NCBI GenBank assembly: GCA_015485335.1
Contig: WFTT01000044.1
Coordinates: forward strand, 1 to 62,538
Direction of reading: 5' to 3'
DNA: 62,538 nt
From: Robiginitomaculum sp.
Lineage (GTDB): Bacteria > Pseudomonadota > Alphaproteobacteria > Caulobacterales > Maricaulaceae
How positions within the stretch are numbered: position 1 is the first letter of the stretch; the number at the start of each line of letters is the position of its first letter. The notes beneath the pieces are model-generated. The model saw only the letters and a program-made list of their open reading frames with translations, did no database searches and was not told where the DNA came from. A program made the position numbers and the translations under genes. Positions 34,911 to 44,276 of this stretch are shown one piece after another.

Positions 34911-35837
34911 ATGCCTCGTATTGCCACCAATATTTCCAGCCAGGTTGCCCTGTTTGAGTTATTGCGCAATCAGACTGATTTGCTGAAAGCGCAAAAACAG
35001 GTTTCCAGCGGCAAGGAGGCCAGCGATCTGAAAGGACTGGCCCCGCAATTGGGGACGTTAAGCGCGACCCACGCTCTGGCCACACGCACCGAAGGCTATA
35101 TTCAGGCCAGCAAAGAAGTCAGCGGCCGTCTGGCAACACAGGATCTGGCCCTGAACGAAGTGGCCGGATCGGCTGATGATTTACGTCAGGCCGTGGTTGA
35201 TGCCATTGCGCTAAATTCGGGCATCACCCTTATGCAGCAATTGGAATCAGCCTTTGGACGGGCGGTTAATGGCCTTAACCAGACCTATGCAGGGCGTTCG
35301 CTTTTTGGCGGCAGCCGCATAGACGCCCCGCCAGTGAATATCAAAACCCTGAATGACCTGGGCGCCGCCGCCTCGGTCAGCAGTATTTTTGACAATACCA
35401 AAGTCAAAGTCACCGCACGTGTCGAAGAAGGTAACCCGGTGGAAATCGGCTTTCTGGCCGATGATGTGGGTACCGACCTGATGACTGTGATCAAAGCCAT
35501 CAAGGATTATAATGACAGTGCCGCCGGCCCCTTTACGGCCAGCCTGACCACCGCACAGAAAAACTTTTTACAAAGCCAGTTGGCCAGCATTACCAGCGCT
35601 GCCGATGGGTTGAACACTGTGGTTGGTAAAAACGGTTTGTTGCAAAACCGGGTTGATAATGCCCAAAGCCGGGCAGAGGATCAAAAACTTATCCTGAAAC
35701 AGGTGGTTGGCGATATTGAAGATGCCGACCTGGCCGAGGCCTCGACCCGGCTTTCCCAGGCCCAAACTGCCGTGGAAGCCTCGGCACGAACATTCTCCCT
35801 GTTGAGTAATTTATCGCTTCTGAATTTCCTGCGCTAA
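34911..35837 (+). CDS. flgL: flagellar hook-associated protein FlgL (HAP3)
   Basis: The 308-residue flagellin-like protein has a conserved N-terminal helix (LLKAQKQVSSGKEASDLKGL), the central hairpin with YAGRSLFGGSRIDAPPV and a C-terminal helix ending in SLLSNLSLLNFLR. FlgL joins FlgK to the filament. The size and gene order with flgK make FlgL more likely than a flagellin. AAGGAC lies upstream of the ATG. No flagellin gene occurs in the window. Confidence 0.94.
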   Translation: MPRIATNISSQVALFELLRNQTDLLKAQKQVSSGKEASDLKGLAPQLGTLSATHALATRTEGYIQASKEVSGRLATQDLALNEVAGSADDLRQAVVDAIALNSGITLMQQLESAFGRAVNGLNQTYAGRSLFGGSRIDAPPVNIKTLNDLGAAASVSSIFDNTKVKVTARVEEGNPVEIGFLADDVGTDLMTVIKAIKDYNDSAAGPFTASLTTAQKNFLQSQLASITSAADGLNTVVGKNGLLQNRVDNAQSRAEDQKLILKQVVGDIEDADLAEASTRLSQAQTAVEASARTFSLLSNLSLLNFLR

Positions 35838-36000
35838 GCCGGTTCTGAAACAACACGGTTTGAAGGGCGAACGATAAAGAAAATGGTGCGCTTAGACACG
35901 GATACCTCGAACCGCACCAAAGGGCGTGACCGCGCCCCGGCGACCGTTCGCCGCCCTGTCGGAGGCGGATGCGAAGCATCTCGCCGCGAGATATATAAAA

Positions 36001-36087
36001 TGGTGCGGGCGGGGGGAATCGAACCCCCACGATCAAATGATCCCAGGATTTTAAGTCCTGTGCGTCTACCAATTCCGCCACGCCCGC
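36001..36087 (-). tRNA. tRNA-Leu (anticodon UAA)
   Basis: The minus strand folds as a class II tRNA: acceptor GCGGGCG/CGCCCGC, D-arm with GGCGGAATTGGTAGACGC, anticodon stem CAGGA/TCCTG with loop CTTAAAA (anticodon TAA), a long variable arm (GGATCATTTGATCGT) and T-arm GGGGGTTCGATTCCCCC. ACCA follows in the DNA, so the CCA end is encoded. It reads UUA codons, with UUG possible by wobble. Confidence 0.97.
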
Positions 36088-36179
36088 AAAGCCGTAACTG
36101 ATGCGCGCACTATGGCAAAAGCGGCGCTAAAAGAAAGCCCCCATTGCGGACATCATGCACCTAGGGGCAGTATGGCGGC

Positions 36180-36878
36180 ATGCGATTCTCAGATACCCTG
36201 ATCGAAGCCACGCTGATCCAGCGCTATAAACGGTTTTTGGCCGATGTGCGCCTGGCGGGTGGCGAGGAGATGACCGTGCATTGCGCCAATCCCGGCTCCA
36301 TGCTGGGACTAAACGCGCCCGGCGCACGCGTATATATTTCGGACAGCCACAATCCCAAACGCAAATTGCGTCATTCGCTGGAACTGGTTGAGGCCGATGG
36401 GGCTTTGGTGGGGGTGCATACGGGCCGGGCCAATGGACTGGCCGAAGAAGCCATCACCGGCGGGATCATCACGCCGCTCTCTGGCTATGAAACGCTGCGC
36501 CGCGAAGTCAAATATGGCGAGGCCAGCCGGGTGGATTTCCTGCTGGAAGATGAAAACCGCCCGCCTTGTTTTGTCGAGGTCAAAAGTGTCACCTTGTTGC
36601 GAAACCCGGGGCTGGCCGAATTTCCTGACAGTGTCAGCAAACGCGCCGCCAAACATATGGATGATCTGACCCGCGAAGTGCGTAATGGCGCGCGGGCCGT
36701 CGTTCTGTTTGTGGTTCAGCGCGAGGACGGCGAACGCTTTGCCCCGGCCATGGATATAGATCCCGCCTATGCCGAGGCCCTGCAAGCGGCCCGCAAGGCC
36801 GGGGTGGAAATGCTGGTTTATGGCTGTCGGGTAAATCCGGTCGAAATTTGCATTACCCGTCCGATCACGTTTGAATAA
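36180..36878 (+). CDS. sfsA: SfsA-family DNA/RNA nuclease-like protein
   Basis: The 232-residue protein matches SfsA (sugar fermentation stimulation protein). It has an N-terminal OB-like part with RYKRFLADVRL and VHCANPGSMLGL, then a restriction-enzyme-like core with the conserved patterns RVDFLLE and CFVEVKSVTLL. The core resembles a PD-(D/E)XK nuclease fold and the physiological role is uncertain. It stands alone on the plus strand next to the tRNA-Leu gene. Confidence 0.93.
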   Translation: MRFSDTLIEATLIQRYKRFLADVRLAGGEEMTVHCANPGSMLGLNAPGARVYISDSHNPKRKLRHSLELVEADGALVGVHTGRANGLAEEAITGGIITPLSGYETLRREVKYGEASRVDFLLEDENRPPCFVEVKSVTLLRNPGLAEFPDSVSKRAAKHMDDLTREVRNGARAVVLFVVQREDGERFAPAMDIDPAYAEALQAARKAGVEMLVYGCRVNPVEICITRPITFE

Positions 36879-36906
36879 GGCCATAACAACCTCATGGGGG
36901 GCCAGT

Positions 36907-37299
36907 ATGGCGGATTTTGTTGATGAAGCGGTCATGGAGGCCAATGTCACGCTGGAGGCCGAAAAGACCGGCGAGGGAGTGTATCGCTGTACCCTGACCA
37001 GCGATTATAACCAGATGGTGCGCGATATAACCGTAAAGCCGGGTATTGATTATGCCCCGGGCGCGGGCAATCTGCTGTATCATTTTGCCCTGGTCACCCA
37101 GGGGATTCTGGACAGTGATGATCTGGACGATTGGGCCGAGGAACAGGGCCTGAATCCCAGGGACAAGGCCACCAAAGCCCGCTATGAACAAGCACGCACC
37201 GATGCCGAAGACTTGCGCACGCTACTTGGCGGCTATACCTTTGAAAACCTGATGGGCGGCCTTGCTATCCATCAGGCCATCAGCAATGCAAGGCCTTAA
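36907..37299 (+). CDS. conserved protein of unknown function
   Basis: The 130-residue protein (frame open from 36871; start chosen at MADFVDEAV after GGGGGGCCAG) is acidic and shows MVRDITVKPGIDYAPGAGNL and a C-terminal helix with TFENLMGGLAIHQAI. It has no signal peptide or membrane segment, so it is cytosolic. I do not recognise the family. It follows sfsA by 28 bases and is probably co-transcribed with it. Confidence 0.6.
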   Translation: MADFVDEAVMEANVTLEAEKTGEGVYRCTLTSDYNQMVRDITVKPGIDYAPGAGNLLYHFALVTQGILDSDDLDDWAEEQGLNPRDKATKARYEQARTDAEDLRTLLGGYTFENLMGGLAIHQAISNARP

Positions 37300-37377
37300 G
37301 TGTGAGAACGTAAAAGCATAAACTGCGGCAGCAAAGCAAATAGATTTAATTAACTTCAGATCGGCAACAAACGTTTT

Positions 37378-37496
37378 CCTCTCCCTATGGGAGAGGAATA
37401 AGGTGAGGGGGTTGTGCCCTAGGGGATAAAACAAGATTCAAATCTAGTTTTGCTACACCATCCCCTCATCCCGACCTTCTCCCTCAAGGGAGAAGG
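37378..37496. repeat. family C: inverted pair of CTCCC hairpin repeats
   Basis: Two related hairpins lie in opposite orientation between convergent genes. The first is CCTCTCCC/GGGAGAGG (37378-37385 and 37389-37396). The second is CCTTCTCCCT/AGGGAGAAGG (37475-37484 and 37487-37496). Each is accompanied by a CCCCTCA stretch. They may serve as a transcription-ending element for the two convergent genes. Confidence 0.7.
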
Positions 37497-37500
37497 AGAG

Positions 37501-38688
37501 CTAAAGCATTTCCAGGGCCACGGCGGTGGCTTCGCCGCCACCAATGCACAAAGACGCCACACCCTTTTTAAGGCCGCGTTGTTCCAATGCGGCCATCAAA
37601 GTGGCCATAATACGCGCGCCCGAAGCACCAATGGGATGACCGAGGGCGCAGGCCCCGCCATGCACATTGATCACATCATGGGACAGGCCCATCTCTTTCA
37701 TAGCGATCATCGGCACCACGGCAAAAGCCTCGTTAATCTCCCACAGGTCTACATCATCGACGCTCCAGCCCGCTTTTTCCAAAGCCTTTTTCATGGCCGG
37801 TACCGGGGCGGTGGTAAACCATTCCGGCTCGTGGGCATGGGCCGCCGTGGCGACAATTTTGGCAATGGGTTTCAAGCCACGTTTTTCTGCCTCGGAAGCG
37901 CGCATCAGCACCATCGCCGCCGCGCCATCAGAAATGGCCGAAGCATTGGCCGCGGTCACGGTGCCATCCTTGTTGAAGGCCGGGCGCAGATTTGGAATTT
38001 TTTCCGGGCGCGCCTTGCGGGGCAATTCGTCCGTATCCACCACTATATCGCCCTTGCGGGTTTTGATGGTCACGGGCGTGGTTTCGCGGTCAAAGGCACC
38101 GGTTTTGGCCGCCTCTTGGGCGCGGCGCAGGGTTTCCAGCGCGTAAGAATCCTGGGCCTCGCGAGTGAATTGGTATTTCTCGGCCGCCGTATCGGCAAAC
38201 TTGCCCATGGGCTCGTGGGCATAGGCATCTTCCAGCCCGTCCAGCGCCATATGGTCCAGTATGCGGTCATGGCCGTATTTATAGCCAGCCCGGTGGCTGG
38301 GCATCATGTGCGGCGCGTTGGTCATGCTTTCCATGCCGCCGGCGATGATCACATCGGCCTGACCGGCTTTGATGGCATCATGGGCCATAATCGCCGCCTG
38401 CATGCCTGAGCCGCACATTTTGTTCAGTGTCGTGGCCTCGACGGAGAGTGGCAGACCGGCTTTTAACGCCGCCTGACGCGCCGGGGCCTGGCCCTGGCCA
38501 GCGGGCAGAACACAGCCCATAAAGGCCTGTTCAACTACATCGCCCTCAAGACCGGCATCCGCCAGCGCCGCCTTGATTGCCACCGCGCCCATTTCATTGG
38601 CGCTGAGCGGCGTCATTTCGCCAAGCAGGCCGCCGATAGGCGTGCGGGCGTATCCAACAACAACAATGGGATCAGGGTCTTGGGACAT
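37501..38688 (-). CDS. phaA: acetyl-CoA acetyltransferase (thiolase) PhaA
   Basis: The 395-residue biosynthetic-type thiolase condenses two acetyl-CoA to acetoacetyl-CoA, the first step of PHB synthesis. The nucleophile is Cys92 in LNKMCGSGMQAA. The other signatures are NEAFAVVPM, the His in GGACALGHPIGASGARI and the second Cys in SLCIGGGEAT. The start at 38688 follows GGAG; 45 upstream bases of open frame are ignored. It stands alone, 33 kb from phaB. A degradative thiolase cannot be excluded. Confidence 0.9.
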   Translation of the reverse strand: MSQDPDPIVVVGYARTPIGGLLGEMTPLSANEMGAVAIKAALADAGLEGDVVEQAFMGCVLPAGQGQAPARQAALKAGLPLSVEATTLNKMCGSGMQAAIMAHDAIKAGQADVIIAGGMESMTNAPHMMPSHRAGYKYGHDRILDHMALDGLEDAYAHEPMGKFADTAAEKYQFTREAQDSYALETLRRAQEAAKTGAFDRETTPVTIKTRKGDIVVDTDELPRKARPEKIPNLRPAFNKDGTVTAANASAISDGAAAMVLMRASEAEKRGLKPIAKIVATAAHAHEPEWFTTAPVPAMKKALEKAGWSVDDVDLWEINEAFAVVPMIAMKEMGLSHDVINVHGGACALGHPIGASGARIMATLMAALEQRGLKKGVASLCIGGGEATAVALEML

Positions 38689-38793
38689 GACGAACTCCGT
38701 TTTTGATGCGCCGCAACATGAGCATACGCACACCGCCCGTCAAGATAGAGATGCACCGGCCTATCTATGAACAAAAACCTTGTTGGAAAGATG

Positions 38794-38994
38794 TTATTTT
38801 ACCTCAAAGGTCACCTGCATATTGACGCGGAACTTATCAATTTTTCCATCTTCAACAGTAACTGACATATGATTGACGCTGGCCGAGCGCACATGTTGCA
38901 CTGTCTTGGCAAAACGCTCCACGCCATTGGCAACTGCATCTTCAAATGATTCTGTAGAATCAGACAGTATTTGTGATGACTTTAAAATGGTCAT
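38794..38994 (-). CDS. dodecin
   Basis: The 66-residue protein has the dodecin pattern SFEDAVANGVERFAKTVQHV followed by VEDGKIDKFRVNMQVTFEV, forming one helix and three strands. Dodecins assemble as hollow 12-mers that store flavins and, in some bacteria, coenzyme A. The start at MTILKSSQ gives family length; the frame opens eight codons earlier. It stands alone between phaA and the sulfide:quinone reductase. Confidence 0.9.
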   Translation of the reverse strand: MTILKSSQILSDSTESFEDAVANGVERFAKTVQHVRSASVNHMSVTVEDGKIDKFRVNMQVTFEVK

Positions 38995-39098
38995 GATAGA
39001 AACCCCTGCTTTCCCCATAGAGGCGCATTAAAGCAGAAAACCGCTAAGCATGCTAGAAAAACCATAATCAAAATCAAGACTGTCTTTGAACGCTGTCT

Positions 39099-40367
39099 TT
39101 ACTTGGATTTGGTAATTCCCATAATGTCGAGCGCCATTTTTTCATAAAATGGTTCGGCAACACCACGGCGCACCTTGCCCAGGAAAAATTTCTCAAAGGC
39201 GATTTTACCCCAGTGAACCCATTTGCCACCGGACGCCCAGTTTACATTGCGCGGCGGAATTTGCGGCATGGCCACAAAGGCAAAGCCACCATCACCAAAG
39301 TCGGCCAGACATACCGCATTCCAGGTGCCTTCATGGGTGGGCGCCCGTCCATCCAGCAAAGCCCGGATATTATGGGCGGTGGCACGCACCATGCTTTCGA
39401 TCATGAAACCGGTTTTGGGCACACCCACCGGTACCGGCGTTGGCCCCACCGGCGGAATGGCAATGCACACCCCGATCGAGAAAATATTGGGATAGGTTTT
39501 GTTTTGCTGGTGCTCATCCACCATGACAAAGCCACGCGGATTGACCAGACCTTCCAGCCCCATCAGGGGTTTGATGCCGCGAAAAGCCGGCAGCATCATG
39601 GAATGTTTGAAGGGCAGTTCGTGGGTGGCCGCCACCGAGCCATCCTCGTTCACCTCTTCGATCACCATCATGCCGTCTTTGACTTTTTTGATCCGGGCAT
39701 TGGTGATCCAGTTGATATGCCGATTGCGCATTTCGCTTTCCAGCATGCTTTTGGTATCGCCGACACCATTCAGGCCCAAATGGCCGATATAGGGCTCGGC
39801 GGTGACATAGGTCATCGGTACTTTATCGCGGATTTTACGCTTGCGCAGATCAGTATCCATGATCATGGCAAATTCATAGGCAGGGCCATAGCATGAAGCG
39901 CCTTGCGCCGCGCCGACAATGATCGGGCCGGGATCTTCGACAAAGTCCAGCCATTTCTTGCGCGCATTATCGGCATGATCAGTGGTGCAAATCGACACGG
40001 TATAGCCATCGGGGCCAAGACCTTCGACCTCGTCAAAGGCCAGTTCCGGCCCGGTGGCAATGACCAGATAATCATAGCTGATGGTTTGTCCATCGCTGAG
40101 GGTCAGGCTGTTATTTTTCGGATCCAGCCCATCAACGCGGGCATGAATAAATTCAATTTTCTTGCGCTTGAACACCGGCGCCAGCTCGACCTTGATCTGA
40201 TCAGCCTGCCGCCAGTCAACCGCCACCCAGGGGTTGGAAGGGGTGAAATTAAAGGTCGGCTGGTCACACACCACCGTGATGGTATCTTCACGGCGCGCCT
40301 TGTTACGCATTTCAAATGCCATAGGAACACCGCCAAGGCCTGCTCCCATAATCACAATATGTGCCAT
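39099..40367 (-). CDS. sqr: sulfide:quinone oxidoreductase
   Basis: The 422-residue flavoprotein has the FAD-binding GAGLGGVPMAFEM start. Its three active cysteines are at residues 127 (SICTTDHA), 159 (GASCYGPAYEF) and 353 (AVCLADFGDGG), the same numbering as the essential Cys of Rhodobacter capsulatus SQR. It oxidises sulfide to sulfane sulfur on the periplasmic or membrane face and feeds electrons to quinone. The start follows GGGGAGAG; the frame opens 66 bases earlier. No persulfide dioxygenase or rhodanese gene adjoins it, so the downstream sulfur acceptor is unknown. Confidence 0.93.
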   Translation of the reverse strand: MAHIVIMGAGLGGVPMAFEMRNKARREDTITVVCDQPTFNFTPSNPWVAVDWRQADQIKVELAPVFKRKKIEFIHARVDGLDPKNNSLTLSDGQTISYDYLVIATGPELAFDEVEGLGPDGYTVSICTTDHADNARKKWLDFVEDPGPIIVGAAQGASCYGPAYEFAMIMDTDLRKRKIRDKVPMTYVTAEPYIGHLGLNGVGDTKSMLESEMRNRHINWITNARIKKVKDGMMVIEEVNEDGSVAATHELPFKHSMMLPAFRGIKPLMGLEGLVNPRGFVMVDEHQQNKTYPNIFSIGVCIAIPPVGPTPVPVGVPKTGFMIESMVRATAHNIRALLDGRAPTHEGTWNAVCLADFGDGGFAFVAMPQIPPRNVNWASGGKWVHWGKIAFEKFFLGKVRRGVAEPFYEKMALDIMGITKSK

Positions 40368-40468
40368 GTATACTCTCTCCCCCCAAGGTTTAGCTGTATA
40401 CTTCAATAAACGCCTTTGAGGCGAAACTGGCAAGTCAGTTCTATGATTTTATGGTGTTGACGGGCTCT

Positions 40469-41647
40469 TTAAACCAGCATGGGTTGAGTTTTGGTGATCC
40501 AGCCTCCACCCAGCACCCGCGCATGATTGTCATCAGGACTATAAAAGACACAAGCCTGGCCGGGGGCTACCCCTTCATCACCACCCTCAAGGTAAACACG
40601 CAAAGCGTCACCTTCGTCTTGAATAAAGTGCGCCGGCAGAGGCGGGCGGGTCGAGCGCACCTTCACCGCCACGGGCTGACCATCCAAATCCGCCAAAGAG
40701 GTATCGCCCAGCCAGTTCACCTCGCGAAGGTCCAGCCCTGCGGTCAACAGCGCCTCGCGCGGACCAACAAACACTTGCGCGGTTTTGGCATCCAGCCGCA
40801 CCACGTATAGCGGCTCGCCCAGCGCCACCCCCAAGCCCCGGCGCTGGCCCACGGTAAAATGGATCACGCCCTTGTGTCGGCCCAGTATGCGGCCATCAAT
40901 ATGCACGATATCGCCGGGGCGTACCGCGCCCGGACGCAGACGTTCCACCACGGCGGCATAATTGCCATCGGGGACAAAGCAGATGTCCTGACTGTCCGGC
41001 TTGTCGGCCGCGGCCAACCCCAGATCGGCGGCCAGCGCCCGCACTTCGTCCTTTTGCAGGCCTCCCAGTGGAAAGCGCAAATAGTCCAATTGCTCAGGGG
41101 TTGTGGCAAAAAGGAAATAGGACTGGTCCTTGGCGGCATCGACGGCCCGGTGCAATTGCACCCCCGATGGGGTTTTCACCCGCTGAACATAATGTCCGGT
41201 GGCCAACGCCGCCGCGCCCAGATCCTTGGCGGTGCGCAACAGGTCGGCAAATTTCACCGTCTGATTACAGCGCACACAGGGAATGGGGGTTTGCCCGGCC
41301 AGATAGGTGTCGGCGAAATCCTCCATCACCGCTTCGGAAAAGCGCCCTTCATAATCCAGCACATAATGGGGAAAGCCCAAACGATCGGCGGCCATACGCG
41401 CATCCTGTATATCATCACCGGCGCAACAGGCGCCTTTGCGCGCTATCGCTGCCCCATGGTCATAGAGTTGCAGGGTGATGCCCACCACATCATAGCCGGC
41501 TTCTTTAAGAAGCGCCGCGGTAACCGTGCTGTCCACGCCGCCAGACATGGCCACAACAATGCGAATTTTGGATGGATCGCCAGCCGGCAGATCCAGCACA
41601 GCAGGGTCGAGCGCCCGCGCCCGGGCGCGGCTCAGTATATCGGTCAT
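40469..41647 (-). CDS. mnmA: tRNA 2-thiouridylase MnmA
   Basis: The 392-residue protein has the PP-loop ATPase motif [13 protein letters not shown], the catalytic cysteines in [10 protein letters not shown] and [10 protein letters not shown], and the C-terminal beta-barrel domain with [18 protein letters not shown]. It adds sulfur to U34 of Lys, Glu and Gln tRNAs. GGAGGCGGAG lies just upstream of 41647; the frame opens eight codons earlier. It is a minus-strand, apparently monocistronic gene. Confidence 0.96.
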   Translation of the reverse strand: MTDILSRARARALDPAVLDLPAGDPSKIRIVVAMSGGVDSTVTAALLKEAGYDVVGITLQLYDHGAAIARKGACCAGDDIQDARMAADRLGFPHYVLDYEGRFSEAVMEDFADTYLAGQTPIPCVRCNQTVKFADLLRTAKDLGAAALATGHYVQRVKTPSGVQLHRAVDAAKDQSYFLFATTPEQLDYLRFPLGGLQKDEVRALAADLGLAAADKPDSQDICFVPDGNYAAVVERLRPGAVRPGDIVHIDGRILGRHKGVIHFTVGQRRGLGVALGEPLYVVRLDAKTAQVFVGPREALLTAGLDLREVNWLGDTSLADLDGQPVAVKVRSTRPPLPAHFIQDEGDALRVYLEGGDEGVAPGQACVFYSPDDNHARVLGGGWITKTQPMLV

Positions 41648-41809
41648 TTTCTCCGCCTCCAGCGGGATCAAAGGCCCGCAGCAAACTGTAAAAGACGCCT
41701 ATAAAGGGTCTGTAGCGGTCCGAAAAGGGCGAGACACAGTGCCGCATGGTCTTGAGCGTGGAGGTGCACATCGCCACATGAGCCCCATACGCAACCAAAG
41801 GAGGCCCTC

Positions 41810-42172
41810 ATGATTTCCTTCACCACCACACGGGACAACAAAGTCCTTGGCTTTCGCGTATCCGGGAAACTCAGCGCGAAAGATTATGAAGACGTGCTGA
41901 TGCCAGCCATCGAAGCCCAGATCAAAGACCAGGGCAAAGCCCGCATCCTGATTGAGTGGGATGAAAGTTTCAAAGGCTGGGAAGCCAAGGCCATGCTGGA
42001 CGATATGCGCCTGGGCTTTGCCCACTGGAATGACTTTGAAAAGGTCGCGCTGGTTGGTGCACCTAAATGGCTCGACATTTTCTTCAAATTCTTTGACAGC
42101 CTGTCCAAAGGGGAAGTCAAAGTATTTGACGAAGGCCAGTATGATGCGGCCATGGCCTGGGCAGAGGCCTAA
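41810..42172 (+). CDS. SpoIIAA-like (STAS-related) protein
   Basis: The 120-residue protein resembles SpoIIAA-like/CRAL-TRIO-like proteins of Proteobacteria, with VLGFRVSGKLSAKDYEDVLM, ILIEWDESFKGWEAKAMLDD and VKVFDEGQYDAAMAWAEA. No anti-sigma factor target is nearby. AAAGGAGG lies before the start. It converges on the bufferin operon's DoxX gene with a zero-base gap. The function is unknown; binding of lipid or a membrane component has been proposed for relatives. Confidence 0.85.
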   Translation: MISFTTTRDNKVLGFRVSGKLSAKDYEDVLMPAIEAQIKDQGKARILIEWDESFKGWEAKAMLDDMRLGFAHWNDFEKVALVGAPKWLDIFFKFFDSLSKGEVKVFDEGQYDAAMAWAEA

Positions 42173-42655
42173 TCAGCGCTTTTTACCAAGCATGGCATCC
42201 AGCGACAGATTGCCGGGACCATAGGCCATCAGAGCAAACAGGATGACCGTCCACCACACATGGTCATTCCACCACAGGCTGAGCCCCTGTCCGGTCCAGA
42301 ACGGATAGACCAGGGTGGAGATAACCAGAGTCATTACCAACAGGCCGGCACTGGCAAAGCGGGTCATAAAGCCCACGATCAGCATCAGGGGCAGCACCGT
42401 TTCCCCAAAAGTGGAAAGCGCCCCCGCAAATACGGCCAATCCATGGGGAATGCCCTCAAAATATTCATATTCAAAGAGATCAACCGCAGTGCCAAAATCC
42501 TGTACTTTCAGGATACCGGATTTAAGGAACATGCGCGCCATGACCAGCCGCGCCGCCAAAGCCGCCAATCCCTGAAAATGCATGCTTAGGCCTTCGAAGC
42601 GACCATAAAGATTCTGGGCCTTGGCCAATAGGCTGGCCTTGTTATCATTGGTCAT
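42173..42655 (-). CDS. DoxX-family membrane protein of the bufferin operon
   Basis: The 160-residue protein has four transmembrane helices and the DoxX patterns LAARLVMARMFLKSGILKV and ETVLPLMLIVGFMTRFASAG. In bufferin operons (including the Caulobacter gig locus) a DoxX protein is the usual last partner. It may pass electrons or act in the membrane step of processing or export, but this is not proven. Its start lies inside bufC (11-base overlap) after GGAGAGC; a frame from 42676 is possible. Confidence 0.88.
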   Translation of the reverse strand: MTNDNKASLLAKAQNLYGRFEGLSMHFQGLAALAARLVMARMFLKSGILKVQDFGTAVDLFEYEYFEGIPHGLAVFAGALSTFGETVLPLMLIVGFMTRFASAGLLVMTLVISTLVYPFWTGQGLSLWWNDHVWWTVILFALMAYGPGNLSLDAMLGKKR

Positions 42656-43415
42656 CGTGCTCTCCGTTAAAGACACCGGCGCTTAGCCAGTGTGCAAATT
42701 CCCTGGTCAGATCAAAGGCCGGATCATACCCCATGGCATCGGTCCAGCCTTGTGCCAATGAATGCCCACCGCCTATGGCATCCAGAAAAACATATTGCGC
42801 CCGGGTAAGGCTGGTATGGCGGATTTGCAGGTCCTGGCGCCAGATAAGCGCCCATTCACGCCCGGCTTTCAGGTCGATTTTACGCACATCATCATCTTCG
42901 ATATTGGTGCGCCAGATTGAATAGGCCGGTACGGAAAAGCGCAACAGCGTTGCCGAGACATGCAGACCCGGTGCCAGCGCCGGCAGCGCTTCGGGGGCCA
43001 TACCCTGTAATTCATCAGCTGCCAGTGCCGGCGCATTTGCCGCGCCATAGGCAACAAACCAGGCCCAGTCGAGACGGGCCACCGGGGCCAGCCAAGGTAG
43101 CTCGTTTTGCACCGGCGCAAAAGTGCGCAAAAAATCTGCAAACCCGGCCCCATAATGGGTGAGGCTAGCAGATGAGGGCGGATTTTCCTTTAAAAACGCT
43201 GTCATCAGGGCGGCGAAATATTCATCCCCGACCAGCCGGTTGACCGCCTTGTAAATGCCCTGCATGGCTTTGGTGGTGGTGATGCGAAAATTGCTCTGGT
43301 GGATATCAAGACGTGCCACATGAGTACCCTCTTTTAGCCATGGCAGCATGATGTCAGCATCACCGCCGCCAAGCATATTGGCAAACCGCTCATAAAATTC
43401 CCGATCCTCAGCCAT
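42645..43415 (-). CDS. bufC: BufC-type DUF2063 partner protein
   Basis: The 256-residue protein has the DUF2063/HvfC N-terminal domain: FRITTTKAMQGIYKAVNRLV and YFAALMTAFLKENPPSS, with YGAGFADFLRTF. A looser C-terminal domain follows (about 110-245). Although annotated as DNA-binding in some families, in bufferin systems it partners the BufB enzyme and probably presents the precursor. Its start lies within bufB (eight-base overlap), so the two are translationally coupled. Confidence 0.9.
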   Translation of the reverse strand: MAEDREFYERFANMLGGGDADIMLPWLKEGTHVARLDIHQSNFRITTTKAMQGIYKAVNRLVGDEYFAALMTAFLKENPPSSASLTHYGAGFADFLRTFAPVQNELPWLAPVARLDWAWFVAYGAANAPALAADELQGMAPEALPALAPGLHVSATLLRFSVPAYSIWRTNIEDDDVRKIDLKAGREWALIWRQDLQIRHTSLTRAQYVFLDAIGGGHSLAQGWTDAMGYDPAFDLTREFAHWLSAGVFNGEHDDQ

Positions 43416-44262
43416 GCCCGGCCTCCAGACCTACATCATCCAGCACCAGATTGGCCTGATGCGCTTCGGCCATCAGCTCGGCAAAGGCGGGAATGTTTTC
43501 ATCGCGCTCGATCAGTGTGGGTTTTGACCCCGCCGTGCGGATAAAGTCTTCATAAAGCGCCCAGACGGCCCCGCTGATCGGCGCACCATGGCTGTCAATC
43601 AGAACCTGATCCCCATTGCGGGTTTGGGCGGTAAAGCCCGCCAGATGCACTTCGCCAACCTCCTTTGGGGGCACAACATCCAGCCAGTCCTGGGGGCTGC
43701 CGCCCAGATTTTGGGCGCAGACATAAATATTATTCAGATCGAACAACAGACCCGCCCCGGCGATTTTGGCGGCCTCAACATATAATTCCATCATGGAAAT
43801 ATCGCCCTGTAACGATATATACAGCGCCGGGTTTTCAATAAGGATTTGCCGCCCTAGAAAATCCTGGGTCTCGGCAATATGCGCCGCCAGGGCATGCAGG
43901 GTCTGGCGGGTTGGTGGCGGCGGCAACAGATCGGCAAAGTAAACATCACCCAAACGCGACCAGGCCACATGTTCGGATACACTGGCCGGGTTATACCGAT
44001 CCACCAGTGTTTTTAAACGCGCCAGATGATCCGGATCCGGACGATCCGGTCCGCCCAATGACAAACCCACCCCGTGCAGGGAAAGGGTAAAACGATCGGC
44101 AATGGCATCCAACCAAGCCAGCCGCGGCCCACCTTCAACCATGTAATTTTCCGGGTGCACCTCAAACCACAGACCATTGGCGGGTGCCGCCAGGGCATCT
44201 CGATAATGCTCTGGTTTCAGGCCCAGACCAGCCCGTTCCGGTAATGTGTGGTGCTTTGTCAT
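43408..44262 (-). CDS. bufB: BufB-type multinuclear iron oxidase (DUF692)
   Basis: The 284-residue protein is a DUF692 TIM-barrel enzyme. Visible are GLGLKPEHYRDA, the metal-ligand regions SLHGVGLSLGG, SEHVAWSRLG, ENPALYISLQ, LLFDLNNIYV, GEVHLAGF and DSHGAPI. The His/Asp/Glu set matches the MbnB/BufB iron site. These enzymes oxidise precursor cysteines to thiazole- or oxazole-type rings using oxygen. The neighbouring precursor and DUF2063 partner identify it as the maturation enzyme of the bufferin. Confidence 0.94.
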   Translation of the reverse strand: MTKHHTLPERAGLGLKPEHYRDALAAPANGLWFEVHPENYMVEGGPRLAWLDAIADRFTLSLHGVGLSLGGPDRPDPDHLARLKTLVDRYNPASVSEHVAWSRLGDVYFADLLPPPPTRQTLHALAAHIAETQDFLGRQILIENPALYISLQGDISMMELYVEAAKIAGAGLLFDLNNIYVCAQNLGGSPQDWLDVVPPKEVGEVHLAGFTAQTRNGDQVLIDSHGAPISGAVWALYEDFIRTAGSKPTLIERDENIPAFAELMAEAHQANLVLDDVGLEAGHG

Positions 44263-44276
44263 ATAATTTCCAAATC

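Noticed and set aside
37450-38409. Long open frame (319 codons) antisense to the thiolase
   Set aside because: Low-complexity His/Gly/Arg composition is typical of antisense frames in GC-rich genes, and the thiolase motifs on the other strand are unambiguous.
42645-43415. DUF2063 protein as a DNA-binding regulator
   Set aside because: Its operon position with BufA and BufB fits the bufferin partner role better than transcription control.
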